From: Planctomycetota bacterium
GTDB lineage: Bacteria > Planctomycetota > Phycisphaerae > UBA1845 > UTPLA1
Length of the DNA: 64,000 nt
Assembly: GCA_003576905.1 (NCBI GenBank)
Contig: QEVG01000011.1
Span: forward strand, 51,564-115,563
Direction of reading: 5' to 3'
Positions 25,234 to 34,396 of the stretch are shown here, piece after piece; the stretch's first letter is position 1; every line of letters starts with the position of its first letter. The position numbers were made by a program, and so were the translations under genes. The notes beneath the pieces were generated by a model. That model did no database searches. It was not told the origin of the DNA and was given only the letters and a program-made list of their open reading frames with translations.

Positions 25234-28200
25234 ATGCCCCGTCGGCCGCGCTCTCATTATCAAACACCATTGCTGTTTTCGCTCGACGGAGACGGCACGG
25301 CGGTCGCCCTTGCGGACCCGCCGCAACGGGAAGGAGGCCCCGATGCCCTACAAGACGATCATGCTCGAGCTGCTGCAAGCGAATCCGAAGCTGCACGAGG
25401 TGCTCCGCCGCGGTCGGATGCTGCTGCCGGCGACGGAGTCGCTGGCGGCAGCGCTGAAGGCGCGGCACGAGGCTCTGAAGGAGCAGCTCTCCGCGACCCG
25501 GGCCGGCATCGACCCGAGTCAGATCGGGAGCGCGGCGATGGAGATCGCGGTCACGGAGATGGAGCGTCGTTTGCAGGCCGCGTTTCCGCCGGACGGGCAG
25601 GGGGAACTTTCAACGGACGCCGCGATGGCGTTCGTCCGCAGTCTCACGTCGAACGCCTGAAATGGTCGCGCGGCCCGACGCTGTGGGATGCGCCTGCCGA
25701 ACCGCCCGCCGAGGACGAAACGGAGCATTCCGACAACGGCAAGCAATCCAAGCCCAAAGTCAGTTATTCGACTGAATCAGACGAACAGCCGAAATCCGAG
25801 CAGCCCGCAACCCGTGATGACACGACGCCGGCCCCCGTCATCCCGTTCGCAAGCGGCGAGAAGGAGAAGGCCCGCGACATCCTCGCCGCCATCCGCACGC
25901 TGAAACAGATCGAACAGGAGAAGCGCCCGGCAACCGGCGAGGAAAAACAAGCCCTCGCCCGGTTTCCCGGCTTCGGCCCCGTGGCCCTGTCAATCTTCCC
26001 CGACCCGGTGACGGGGCGCTACAAGGACGCCGGCTGGCAGGTGCTGGGCGAGGAACTGCAATCGCTGCTGTCGCCGGCCGAGTACGACAGCGCCAAGCGC
26101 ACCACCTTCAACGCCTTCTACACGTCGCCGACCGTCATCGGCGCCATCCACGACGCCATCGGGCGATTAGGCGTTCCCGAAGATGCCGTCATATTGGAGC
26201 CCGGCTGCGGCAGCGGCAACTTCATGAGCCAGGGCGGCGGACGCCACTGTTTCATCGGCGTCGAACTCGATTCCATTTCCGGCCGCATCGCCCAAGCGCT
26301 GCATCCCGAGCACGTCATCCGCATAGAGAATTTCCGCGACACCAAGTTGCCGGAGAATCGCATCGGCGCCGTCGTCGGCAACGTGCCCTTCGCCGACATC
26401 AAGCTCGACTATGACGGCAGGCGGCTGTCGCTGCACGATTATTTCCTCGCCAAGTCGGTCGATGCGCTGAGGCCCGGCGGCATCATGGCGATGGTCACGT
26501 CGCATTTCACGCTGGACAAGCAGAACGCCGCCATCCGCGAGTATCTCGCCTCCAAAGCCGATTTCGTCGGCGCGATCCGCCTGCCGTCCGACGCCTTCAA
26601 GCGCGAAGGCACCGCCGTCGTCACCGACATCCTGTTCCTGCGTAAGCGCGCCGCCGGGGAGCCGGAGCACCACGCCGACCCCGAATGGCTCGGCGTCGCC
26701 CCGCTGGAGATTGAAGGCGTCGAAATCCCGATCAACCGCTACTTCCTCAATCACCCGGAGATGGTGCTGGGTGATTGGTCGCGCAAGGACACACTCTACG
26801 GCGACGGGTACAGCGTCCGCGGCAGCGGCGACCTTGCCGCGAAACTGAAAGGCGCCATTCAACGATTACCGGAGTCTTCGCCGGTGCAGGTTGGGCAGGG
26901 GACGGAAGAACACGCCCCGGCACTTACGCCGCCGCCACAAGAAAAGCACGTCGGGGAGGGCAGCTTCTTTGTAACGGACAACCAGGTCATCAATCAGCTC
27001 GTGAACGGGCAGGCGGCGCCGGTCGAGTACGGCGGCACGACACTCAAGGCCAACGGCACGCTGACCGGCAAGAGGCTGGCGGCCCTGATCGGCCTGCGCG
27101 ACGCTGCCCGGCGCGTATTGCAATCGCAGAACGAGGGCTGGCCGGTCGAGCATCGCGAAGACGCGCGGCGTGAACTCAATCGCGTCTATGACCGCTTCGC
27201 TCGAACCTATGGCCCGATCAACAAGACGACCTTCAGCGAAACCCGCGACGGCAGCGTCATCCGCCGCCGGCCGAACCTGGTCAAGTTCATCGAAGACCCG
27301 GACGCCATGCTGGTGATGTCGCTGGAAGAGTACGACGAGGTCTCCGGCAAGGCGGCCAAGGCCGCCATCATGACCAAGGACGTGGTCGGCCGGACGCCGC
27401 CGGTGACGAAGGTCGCCAGCGCCGAAGAGGGTTTGCTCGTTTCGCTCAACCAGCGGGGCAGGGTGGACGTGCCGTTCATTGCCGAGTTGTACGGCAAGCC
27501 GGAGCAGCAGGTCGTCGCCGAACTGGGCGATTTGATCTACCACGACCCGGAATCGAAACAGTGGCGGACGGCCGACGAGTATCTCTCCGGCAACGTTCGC
27601 CACAAGCTGGCAATCGCCGAGAGGGTGGGCACCGAATACGCCCGCAACGCCGAGGCGTTACGCCGCGTGCAGCCCGAGGACGTGCTGCCCGGCGACATTG
27701 ACGCCAATCTCGGCGCGCCGTGGATACCGGCATCCGACATCCAGGCATTCGCGGCCGAGTTGTTCCATGTTCCGCCGGAGGCCGTGCCCGTCGCGCACCT
27801 GGAGAAGGATGCCGTGTGGAGCTTTGACGCCGGTTACGCCGCCAAGCAGTCCGTAGCCGCCACGTCCGACTACGGCACCACCCGCGCCAACGGCACGTGG
27901 CTCTTGGAACTGGCCCTCAACATGAAGTCGCCGGTCATCTACGACGTGATCGACCACGGCGACAAGGAGGAGCGCGTCGTCAACCAGGAAGAGACGATGG
28001 CCGCCCGCGAGAAGCAGAAGCGGATCAAGGAGCGGTTCCGCGCCTGGGTGTTCACGGACCCCGAACGCACTGAGCGGCTGGTCCGCATCTACAACGACAC
28101 CTACAACAACCTGCGTCCCCGCATCTTCGACGGCTCGCACCTCGACTTTCCCGGCATGAACCAGACGATCAACCTCCGGCCGCACCAGACGGCAGCCGTG

Positions 28201-30870
28201 TGGCGCGGCATGAGCTCCGGCAACACGCTGCTGGCCCACGCCGTCGGCGCCGGCAAGACGTTCACGATGGCCGCGACCGGCATGAAAATGAAGCAGGCCG
28301 GGCTCATCAAGAAACCGATGTACGTCGTGCCCAATCACCTGCTGGAGCAGTTCGCCCGCGAGTTCATGCAGCTCTACCCCAACGCGAAACTGCTTGTGGC
28401 CACCAAGGACGACCTGCGCCGCGACCGCCGCAAGCTATTGACCGCTAGGATCGCCAGCGGCGACTGGGACGGCATTCTCGTCACGCATTCCTCGTTCGAG
28501 CGGATCGGCATGTCGCGGGAATACCAGGAGAAGTTCCTCATCGAGCAGATCGCCGAGTACGACCAGTTGCTGATCGAACACGCCGGCGCCAAGGGGTCGA
28601 ACCGCAACATCATCAAGCAGATCGAGAAGCAGAAGGCGGCCCGTGTCGAGCGGCTGAAAGACCTGCTGGCCGAGGAGAAAAAGGACGACGGACTCGTCTT
28701 TGACGAACTCGGCGTCGATCACGTCTTCATAGACGAGGCGCATTATTTCAAGAACCTGGAGACGCCGACCAAGATGGACCGCGTCGCCGGCATCCAGACG
28801 GGAGGCAGCGAACGCGCCTTCGACGTGTTCATGAAGGCCAGCTACCTGGGCGAGCACCATCCCGGCCACGGCGTCACGTTCGCCACCGGGACGCCGGTGT
28901 CGAACACGATGGTCGAGATGTACACCATGCAGCGCTTCCTCGACCCGGCCGGGCTGAAGAGCAGGGGGCTGGAGCATTTCGACGCCTGGGCGGCGACCTT
29001 CGGCGAAGTTATTGACACGATGGAAATCTCGCCCGACGGCGCGTCGCTTCGCCCGCGCAGCCGGTTTGGCAAGTTCACCAACCTCCCGGAATTGCAGCAG
29101 ATGTTCCGCGCCTTCTCCGACGTGCAGACGGCCGGGATGCTGAATCTCCCGACGCCGAAGCTGGAAACCGGCAAGGCGATCGTCGTCGCCTGCCCGATGT
29201 CGGACGAGCAGCACGCCCTGCAGGACGAGCTGGTCGAACGCTATGAGCGGCTGCGGACGGAGAAGGTGGACCCGCGCGAAGACAACGCGTTGGCCATCAC
29301 CACCGACGGCCGCAAGCTGGCCCTCGACGCCCGGATGCTGTCGGCCGCCGCCACAGACTTCCCCGGCTCGAAGATCAACCGCCTGGTCGAGAACGTCCAC
29401 GGCATCTGGCGGCGCACCGCCGCCACGCGCGGTACGCAGATGATTTTCTGCGACATGGGCGTGCATGCGACGCCGTGGGGTTACTCGGCCTATGACGACG
29501 TAACCGAGAAGTTGGTCGCGGCCGGCATCCCTCGCTCGCAGATCGCCGCCATCGGCGATGCCGACTCCGATGCCAAGAAGCAGGCCCTCTTCGAGAAAGT
29601 GCGAAACGGCTCGGTCCGCGTGCTGATCGGCAGCACGCAGAAGATGGGCACCGGCACCAACGTGCAGCAGCGACTCGTGGCGTTGCATCACCTGGACGCC
29701 CCGTGGAAGCCGGCCGAGGTCGAGCAGCGCGAAGGCCGGATTCTCCGCCAGGGCAACACCAACGAGGAAGTCGCGGTCTATCGCTACGTCACCGAAGGCT
29801 CGTTCGACGCCTACATGTGGCAGGCGCTGGAAACCAAGGCCCGATTCATCGGCCAGGTCATCACCGGGAACAACGCCGCCCGCCGCGCCGAAGATGTCGG
29901 CGGCCAGGAACTGTCCTACGCCGAGGTCAAGGCCATCGCCTCCGGCAACCCGGCTGTGCTGACGCTGGCCGAGGCCGACGCCGAATTGCAACGGCTGGCA
30001 TTGCTCAAGAAGAACCACGTCGATGAGCAGTACGTCGCACGCCGCAGCGTGCGGGATCTGCCCGAGAAGATCGACCGGCTCAAAGGGCGGTTGTCTAACC
30101 TCGCGGCCGACCAATCGACCGTGACCGCGCACGCCCGCGACCCGGTCACAATCAACGGCCGCGGGTATGCAAAGGACGAGACCGTCGCCGTGCTGGGGGC
30201 GCAACTGGACAAGCTGCCGCGCGAGGTGCGGCAGGAACAGCGATTCCCGCTTGGCGTCTATCGCGGCCTACGCTTCGGCCTCGTGCTGCATCGAGACTTC
30301 CCGCCCGACGTGTATGTTGAGGGTAGGACGATGCGCTACGATCGTCTTCTTCGGGGCAGCCACGGACCGCGAGCCGTGCTGAACGCACTCGAACGGTTGT
30401 GCAACGCCTACACCGCCGAAATCGCCGGCGTGAAACAGGACCTCTCGATCGCCGAATCGCAGCTTCATGACTACCAGGCCCGCATCGGCAAGCCGTTCAC
30501 TCACGAAACCTACCATTCAGAACTGACGCAACTGCGCGACCGGCTCAAGGCAAGCTTGGCCGGCATCGCTTCGCACACCAGCAGCGACGAATCCCCCGAC
30601 TCTGCAACCGAACCGCCGCTCTCGACCGCCGAACTGGCCGACCGAATCAAGGCCCTGAAGGCGGACCACACCATTGACGCCCCTCCCGAGCGCTCCGCCA
30701 TTCGCTCCCTCGACGCAGAAGAACCCGTCACGGCCCGCATCCGCCGCCGCGCGGCTTGTCCGCTCACCGAGTCCATCCGGTCCATGGATCCTCAATTGCC
30801 GAACGCCGTATCGACCCGGTGGAATTCGCGGTCTGGTACCGGGCCTGCTATGCCCACCCCGGCGCGATGA
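25234..30870 (+). CDS. Giant N6-methylase / SNF2-type helicase (DarB-like)
   Basis: This protein of up to 1878 residues couples a DNA methylase to a superfamily 2 helicase, as in the DarB antirestriction protein of phage P1 and many conjugative elements. The methylase part has FYTSPTVIGAIHDAI, motif I LEPGCGSGN near residue 320 and GNVPFADIKL (a variant of NPPF) near 383. The helicase part has Walker A HAVGAGKTF near 1004, FIDEAHYFKNL near 1165 and a C-terminal motif VEQREGRILRQGN near 1497. The frame is open from the ATG at 25234, but residues about 37-142 look like out-of-frame translation of a nested gene, and no alternative start exists until a GTG at 25981. Confidence 0.88.
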   Translation: MPRRPRSHYQTPLLFSLDGDGTAVALADPPQREGGPDALQDDHARAAASESEAARGAPPRSDAAAGDGVAGGSAEGAARGSEGAALRDPGRHRPESDRERGDGDRGHGDGASFAGRVSAGRAGGTFNGRRDGVRPQSHVERLKWSRGPTLWDAPAEPPAEDETEHSDNGKQSKPKVSYSTESDEQPKSEQPATRDDTTPAPVIPFASGEKEKARDILAAIRTLKQIEQEKRPATGEEKQALARFPGFGPVALSIFPDPVTGRYKDAGWQVLGEELQSLLSPAEYDSAKRTTFNAFYTSPTVIGAIHDAIGRLGVPEDAVILEPGCGSGNFMSQGGGRHCFIGVELDSISGRIAQALHPEHVIRIENFRDTKLPENRIGAVVGNVPFADIKLDYDGRRLSLHDYFLAKSVDALRPGGIMAMVTSHFTLDKQNAAIREYLASKADFVGAIRLPSDAFKREGTAVVTDILFLRKRAAGEPEHHADPEWLGVAPLEIEGVEIPINRYFLNHPEMVLGDWSRKDTLYGDGYSVRGSGDLAAKLKGAIQRLPESSPVQVGQGTEEHAPALTPPPQEKHVGEGSFFVTDNQVINQLVNGQAAPVEYGGTTLKANGTLTGKRLAALIGLRDAARRVLQSQNEGWPVEHREDARRELNRVYDRFARTYGPINKTTFSETRDGSVIRRRPNLVKFIEDPDAMLVMSLEEYDEVSGKAAKAAIMTKDVVGRTPPVTKVASAEEGLLVSLNQRGRVDVPFIAELYGKPEQQVVAELGDLIYHDPESKQWRTADEYLSGNVRHKLAIAERVGTEYARNAEALRRVQPEDVLPGDIDANLGAPWIPASDIQAFAAELFHVPPEAVPVAHLEKDAVWSFDAGYAAKQSVAATSDYGTTRANGTWLLELALNMKSPVIYDVIDHGDKEERVVNQEETMAAREKQKRIKERFRAWVFTDPERTERLVRIYNDTYNNLRPRIFDGSHLDFPGMNQTINLRPHQTAAVWRGMSSGNTLLAHAVGAGKTFTMAATGMKMKQAGLIKKPMYVVPNHLLEQFAREFMQLYPNAKLLVATKDDLRRDRRKLLTARIASGDWDGILVTHSSFERIGMSREYQEKFLIEQIAEYDQLLIEHAGAKGSNRNIIKQIEKQKAARVERLKDLLAEEKKDDGLVFDELGVDHVFIDEAHYFKNLETPTKMDRVAGIQTGGSERAFDVFMKASYLGEHHPGHGVTFATGTPVSNTMVEMYTMQRFLDPAGLKSRGLEHFDAWAATFGEVIDTMEISPDGASLRPRSRFGKFTNLPELQQMFRAFSDVQTAGMLNLPTPKLETGKAIVVACPMSDEQHALQDELVERYERLRTEKVDPREDNALAITTDGRKLALDARMLSAAATDFPGSKINRLVENVHGIWRRTAATRGTQMIFCDMGVHATPWGYSAYDDVTEKLVAAGIPRSQIAAIGDADSDAKKQALFEKVRNGSVRVLIGSTQKMGTGTNVQQRLVALHHLDAPWKPAEVEQREGRILRQGNTNEEVAVYRYVTEGSFDAYMWQALETKARFIGQVITGNNAARRAEDVGGQELSYAEVKAIASGNPAVLTLAEADAELQRLALLKKNHVDEQYVARRSVRDLPEKIDRLKGRLSNLAADQSTVTAHARDPVTINGRGYAKDETVAVLGAQLDKLPREVRQEQRFPLGVYRGLRFGLVLHRDFPPDVYVEGRTMRYDRLLRGSHGPRAVLNALERLCNAYTAEIAGVKQDLSIAESQLHDYQARIGKPFTHETYHSELTQLRDRLKASLAGIASHTSSDESPDSATEPPLSTAELADRIKALKADHTIDAPPERSAIRSLDAEEPVTARIRRRAACPLTESIRSMDPQLPNAVSTRWNSRSGTGPAMPTPAR
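25343..25660 (+). CDS. Small protein gene nested in the helicase 5' region
   Basis: This 105-residue protein has the pattern of a real gene: GGAAGGAGG precedes the ATG, the third codon positions are strongly G/C, and the product is a regular helical protein (LELLQANPKLHEVLRRGRM, LKARHEALKEQLSATRAG, DPSQIGSAAMEIAVTEME). I recall similar short proteins in planctomycete genomes but know no function. It overlaps the N-terminal part of the large methylase-helicase frame in a different reading frame. In that stretch the large frame reads as low-complexity Ala/Gly/Arg, so this small gene is probably the one under selection there. Confidence 0.7.
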   Translation: MPYKTIMLELLQANPKLHEVLRRGRMLLPATESLAAALKARHEALKEQLSATRAGIDPSQIGSAAMEIAVTEMERRLQAAFPPDGQGELSTDAAMAFVRSLTSNA

Positions 30871-30902
30871 CCAGGCAGATCGGCTGAGCGGTTTCGTTTT
30901 GT

Positions 30903-32084
30903 TCAGCGCAAGAGGCTGCATGCGGCACCAAGAATGCCTGCGCCAATGACCAGCCAGGCAGAATTCAGTGCGTACCGCCAAAGCAGGCACGCGGAGACGA
31001 GGGCGATCAAGACGGTCGGCACATCGCAGAGGGCGACGCTGCCAAGCTGCCAAGTCACCGCCGCAATCAAGGCCACCGAGCCGACATTGACGCCATCCAG
31101 AGCCGCCGAGGCGAACTTTGAGCTGCGTAGTCGCGGCACCAACGGCCCGCTGACCGCGACGAAGAAGAAAGCGGGCAGGAAAATGCCGACGGTCGCAACG
31201 GCCGCACCCGGCGACCCGCCGAGCACGTAACCGATGAACGTCGCGGTCGTGAACACCGGTCCCGGCGTGACTTGGCCGACGGCGATCGCGTCCAGTAATT
31301 GCGACTCGGACAGCCACCCCCAATGCTCGACCAGATCGGCGCGAATAAAGGCGAGCAGGACATATCCGCTCCCGAACAAGACCGATCCCACCTTGATGAA
31401 AAACAGGAATAGAGGCCAGAGGCCGAAGGGCGTCGCCGCGCCAAGCGCAAGAGCGGCGGATGCCGGTGCGGTCGTTGAGGTAGCGAGCAACAGGCACGGC
31501 GTCGCCGGCGGCAAGCGGGATGGCAAGACGTTCCGCGCGAGAGGAACGAACAGGCCCGCAAGGGCAAGTTTCAAGAGCTCGTTGATTCCTGCCAGCCCGC
31601 ACGCCGTCGCAACCACCGCGACGGCCACGCATGTCCTGTCCTTCAATGCGCTCCGCGCCAGTCGCCACATGGCTTGCAACACGATGACCAGGATGACGGG
31701 CTTCATGGCGTAAAGGAATGCCGATACTTGCGGCAACGTGCCGAAGCGCACGTAGGCCCATGCGATCAGCGTAACGAGGAACACCGCCGGAAAGATGAAG
31801 GACGCGCCGGCCACCAGCAGCCCGGAGAATCCCGCCCGCCGCTGGCCGATGTGAATTGCCATTTCCGTGGAATTCGGTCCAGGAATGAGGTTCGTCGCGC
31901 TGAGCAGGTCAAGAAACTCCTCGCGCGTTATCCAGGCGCGGCGGGTGACGACCTCGTCCTCCATCATGGCGATGTGCGCGGCCGGCCCGCCAAAGGCGGT
32001 GGCCCCGAGTTTCAGGAACACGGCGGCCAGTTCCCGCAGGTTCTCTCGTCGTGGTCTCATCGTATTCGCGCTGTTGACGTTCAT
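30903..32084 (-). CDS. chrA: Chromate transporter
   Basis: This 393-residue membrane protein of the CHR family exports chromate. It consists of two homologous halves, each starting with the family pattern: FLKLGATAFGGPAAHIAMMEDEVV with LSATNLIPGPNSTEMA in the first half, and FFIKVGSVLFGSGYVLLAFIRAD with IAVGQVTPGPVFTTATFIGYVL in the second. About ten hydrophobic spans are visible. The ATG at 32084 gives the usual length; the open frame continues to 32150 into the regulator's operator. It is divergent from the padR gene, which most likely represses it through the paired CGATATCG sites. Confidence 0.92.
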   Translation of the reverse strand: MNVNSANTMRPRRENLRELAAVFLKLGATAFGGPAAHIAMMEDEVVTRRAWITREEFLDLLSATNLIPGPNSTEMAIHIGQRRAGFSGLLVAGASFIFPAVFLVTLIAWAYVRFGTLPQVSAFLYAMKPVILVIVLQAMWRLARSALKDRTCVAVAVVATACGLAGINELLKLALAGLFVPLARNVLPSRLPPATPCLLLATSTTAPASAALALGAATPFGLWPLFLFFIKVGSVLFGSGYVLLAFIRADLVEHWGWLSESQLLDAIAVGQVTPGPVFTTATFIGYVLGGSPGAAVATVGIFLPAFFFVAVSGPLVPRLRSSKFASAALDGVNVGSVALIAAVTWQLGSVALCDVPTVLIALVSACLLWRYALNSAWLVIGAGILGAACSLLR

Positions 32085-32109
32085 CGGCAAGGCACCTATT
32101 ATCCGTGGT

Positions 32110-32130
32110 CGATATCGGAACACGATATCG
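32110..32130. promoter_or_regulatory. Tandem palindromes CGATATCG, probable PadR operator
   Basis: Two copies of the 8-bp palindrome CGATATCG (32110-32117 and 32123-32130) are separated by five bases, giving a 13-base period. They lie between the divergent chrA and padR starts, 20 bases from the padR ATG and 26 bases from the chrA ATG. PadR proteins bind such short dyads as dimers. Confidence 0.65.
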
Positions 32131-32149
32131 TTTAGCGAGAGCGACGGCA

Positions 32150-32566
32150 ATGAGATTGCGACTCGATCAGGAACTCTTTGCGGGACTCATCCCCCTTCAC
32201 ATCCTGCACCACGCGGGCGAGAAACCGATCTACGGGCTGTGGATCATCGAGGAACTGGCCCGGCACGGATACCATCTGAGCGCGGGCACGCTGTACCCCA
32301 TGCTTCACCGGCTCGAAAAACGCGGACTGCTGCGCTCGAAGAAGGAACCCGCCGGTCAGAGCGCGCGTCGCGTCTATGCGATCACACCGAACGGACGCCG
32401 GACCCTGGTGGAGGCCAAGGAGAAGGTCAAGGAATTGTTTCGAGAGTTATTCGAATCTGAGTTACACCGCGTATTTGGCAGCGCTAAGCATGCGAAGCGT
32501 GCTATGGCGAATGGCCGGAATAAAAACATCGATCAACCCTCGAAAACGAGGAAGCGGCCCAGGTAA
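32150..32566 (+). CDS. PadR-family transcriptional regulator
   Basis: This 138-residue protein is a winged-helix repressor of the PadR family. The N-terminal domain shows IPLHILHHAGEKPIYGLWIIEEL, then GTLYPMLHRLEKRGLLRSKKE, the family signature, followed by the wing RRVYAITPNGRRTL and a helical C-terminus. A basic extra tail (about residues 115-138) is rich in Lys and Arg. The ATG at 32150 is chosen from the family start. PadR genes are frequent neighbours of chrA, so it probably controls chromate export and perhaps the peroxidase gene downstream. Confidence 0.88.
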   Translation: MRLRLDQELFAGLIPLHILHHAGEKPIYGLWIIEELARHGYHLSAGTLYPMLHRLEKRGLLRSKKEPAGQSARRVYAITPNGRRTLVEAKEKVKELFRELFESELHRVFGSAKHAKRAMANGRNKNIDQPSKTRKRPR

Positions 32567-32660
32567 GGGGCTGGAGCCACTGGTTGGGGACATTTCAGTG
32601 GCGATTCGGGAGCCATGAAATCTGTAACAATCCAACCGCGATACGGAAGGAGCACGAACC

Positions 32661-33218
32661 ATGAGTTGGGTTTCGACCATTGCGGAAGAGCAGGCCACCG
32701 GCTTGCTTGCGCAGATTTATGACGAGACGCGGGCCAGGTGCGGTAAGGTGATCAACCTGGTTAGAGTGCAAAGTCTGCGTCCAGAGAGCATGGTCATCGG
32801 ACGGCAGATGTATCGTCAGGTCATGGATGGCCCCGGCGGGCTGACACGACTGCAAAGGGTGCTCATCGCAACCGTGGTCTCCAAGATTAATGGTTGTCTT
32901 TACTGAATGGAGGCGCACGAATCGGACCTCCGTGACGAGGTCCGCGATGACGGGCAGATTGCCTTGATCCAGACCGACTACCGCACGGCGGCCCTCGACG
33001 CGCCGACGAAGACCCTGCTAGAGTTCGCCGTCAAACTCTCGCTGCATCCCCTGGAGATGCGCAGCGACGACATCGCTTCCCTGCGGGATGCCGGCTTCGA
33101 TGACGAAACCATCGTCGATGCGGTCCAGACGATTTCCTATTTCAACTACGCCAACCGAGTCATGGACGCGCTCGGCGTCGAACCGGAACCGGAGATGAGG
33201 CACAAGCGGCGCGCGTAA
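32661..33218 (+). CDS. AhpD-like peroxidase with in-frame UGA, probable selenoprotein
   Basis: Read through the TGA at 32904-32906, this frame encodes a 185-residue carboxymuconolactone-decarboxylase / AhpD-like peroxidase. The active site would be C79-L-Y-U82-x3-H86, matching the C-x2-C-x3-H pattern of AhpD, with selenocysteine in place of the peroxidatic cysteine. The parts before and after the TGA match the family without a gap or frame change: IATVVSKINGCLY before, MEAHESDLRDEV and KTLLEFAVKLS after. A perfect 8-bp hairpin with its loop 24 bases after the UGA fits a bacterial SECIS. GGAAGGAG precedes the ATG. The alternative is a nonsense mutation. CxxU AhpD-like selenoproteins are known from environmental data. 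Confidence 0.82.
32923..32944 (+). promoter_or_regulatory. Bacterial SECIS-like hairpin
   Basis: CGGACCTC (32923-32930) pairs perfectly with GAGGTCCG (32937-32944) around the loop CGTGAC. The loop starts 24 bases after the UGA and has G at its second position. Published bSECIS models ask for a loop 16-37 bases downstream with a G in the first two loop bases, so this fits. It lies inside the coding sequence. Confidence 0.75.
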
Positions 33219-33242
33219 CGGTTGGGCCAATCGGAGACACTC

Positions 33243-33743
33243 ATGCGAACACCATTGAGAAAACTCGTATTTGATGCGACCGCTTCGAGAAGCGTGATCC
33301 TCATTCGTCTCATGGTCGGCCTTGTGTTTGTCTCCGAGGGATTGCAGAAGTTCTTGTTTCCGGGCGAGCTTGGTCCCGGCCGATTCGACAAGATGGGTTT
33401 TGCTCAGCCCAACATCGCATACTTCGTCGCCGTCTTCGAGTTGACGTGCGGCGCTCTCCTGATTCCCGGTTTGCTGACGCGCGCAGCGGCCATCCCGCTG
33501 ATCATCGACATGACGATAGCCATCGTCACCACGAAGCTGCCGATCCTCGCCGGACACGACCTATGGGGCTTCCATGTCCGCAAACTGCCGGAGTATGGAT
33601 TCTGGGCGATGGCACATGAGTCGCGCACCGACTGGGCCATGCTGCTGGGCAGCATATTCCTGTTGATCGTCGGCGCAGGCAGGTGGTCCATTGACGCGGT
33701 AATTCAGCGGCCTAGCGCCGAACCAGCGGAAACCAGGAAGTAA
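33243..33743 (+). CDS. DoxX-family membrane protein
   Basis: This 166-residue protein has four hydrophobic helices and the DoxX pattern: ILIRLMVGLVFVSEGLQKFLFPGELGPGRF, then IAYFVAVFELTCGALLIPGLLTRAAAIPLIIDM and a C-terminal helix IFLLIVGAGRWSID. DoxX-like proteins associate with redox enzymes and thiol/sulfur stress in several bacteria. The ATG at 33243 follows GGAGAC closely. It lies 24 bases behind the peroxidase gene and is likely co-transcribed, suggesting an oxidative-stress operon. Confidence 0.85.
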   Translation: MRTPLRKLVFDATASRSVILIRLMVGLVFVSEGLQKFLFPGELGPGRFDKMGFAQPNIAYFVAVFELTCGALLIPGLLTRAAAIPLIIDMTIAIVTTKLPILAGHDLWGFHVRKLPEYGFWAMAHESRTDWAMLLGSIFLLIVGAGRWSIDAVIQRPSAEPAETRK

Positions 33744-33805
33744 CCACCCAATGCGGTATTCCGCTCGTAGTCTGAGGATTGCTGCGACCAAACGAAACGG
33801 AGACG

Positions 33806-34396
33806 ATGATGAGGACGAATTCGGAATTTGGCTTGCGGATGACGTGCATTGCAATAGTCTTGACGGTCTCGTGGCTGGGGGGCTGCCACGGGGCGGGTTC
33901 GTCGCAGCCATCGCAAACTAGCGGACGGACGAACGGCACAACGCCGGCTCAGAGCGACGCCGAACTGGAAGCCCGCATCAAGCACCTTGAATCGCTGTCT
34001 CCGGGGCAAGGGTCACTCATGAGCGGGGTCGCCTACCATTTCGGCAGCCTGTGGTTCGCGATTGACCATGAAAACTGGCCGCTCGCGGACTTCTATCTGC
34101 ACGAGTGTCGCGAGAGCATGGAACAGGCCGTCGAGGCGATGCCGGTACGCAAGCTGAGCACGGGCGAAGAGTTGAACATCCGGGGCATCGCCGAGGCGCT
34201 CGATAACACGCAGTTTGCCGCGATTGAGTCGGCCATCGCCGGCAAGGAGAAGGACCGCGCTGTGGCAGCCTACCGGGATACCATCATCGTCTGCCACTCC
34301 TGCCACCGGGCGGCGGAGAAGCCGTTCCTGCGCGTCCAGATTCCCGACCGGCCCCCGTCGCCATCAATCGACTTCAAGCCGATGCAGCTTGAATGA
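33806..34396 (+). CDS. Lipoprotein with a CxxCH haem-binding motif
   Basis: This 196-residue protein has a lipoprotein signal peptide (hydrophobic core MTCIAIVLTVSWLGGC, lipobox LGGC) and a disordered Ser/Thr-rich linker. A helical domain follows with one CxxCH motif (IIVCHSCHRAAEKP) near residue 160 that would bind c-type haem covalently. The pattern fits a small cytochrome c-like protein at the membrane surface. It could accept electrons in the same redox module as the DoxX protein and the peroxidase. The ATG at 33806 follows ACGGAGAC; the next codon is also ATG. Confidence 0.7.
   Translation: MMRTNSEFGLRMTCIAIVLTVSWLGGCHGAGSSQPSQTSGRTNGTTPAQSDAELEARIKHLESLSPGQGSLMSGVAYHFGSLWFAIDHENWPLADFYLHECRESMEQAVEAMPVRKLSTGEELNIRGIAEALDNTQFAAIESAIAGKEKDRAVAAYRDTIIVCHSCHRAAEKPFLRVQIPDRPPSPSIDFKPMQLE

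Noticed and set aside
28435..30204. A 589-codon minus-strand frame opposite the methylase-helicase
   Set aside because: It overlaps helicase motifs on the other strand and reads as His/Arg/Gly-rich noise.
32661..32906. Two separate small hypothetical proteins at 32661-32906 and 32907-33218
   Set aside because: The two halves match one peroxidase family across the TGA, and the second has no ribosome binding site of its own in a usable position.
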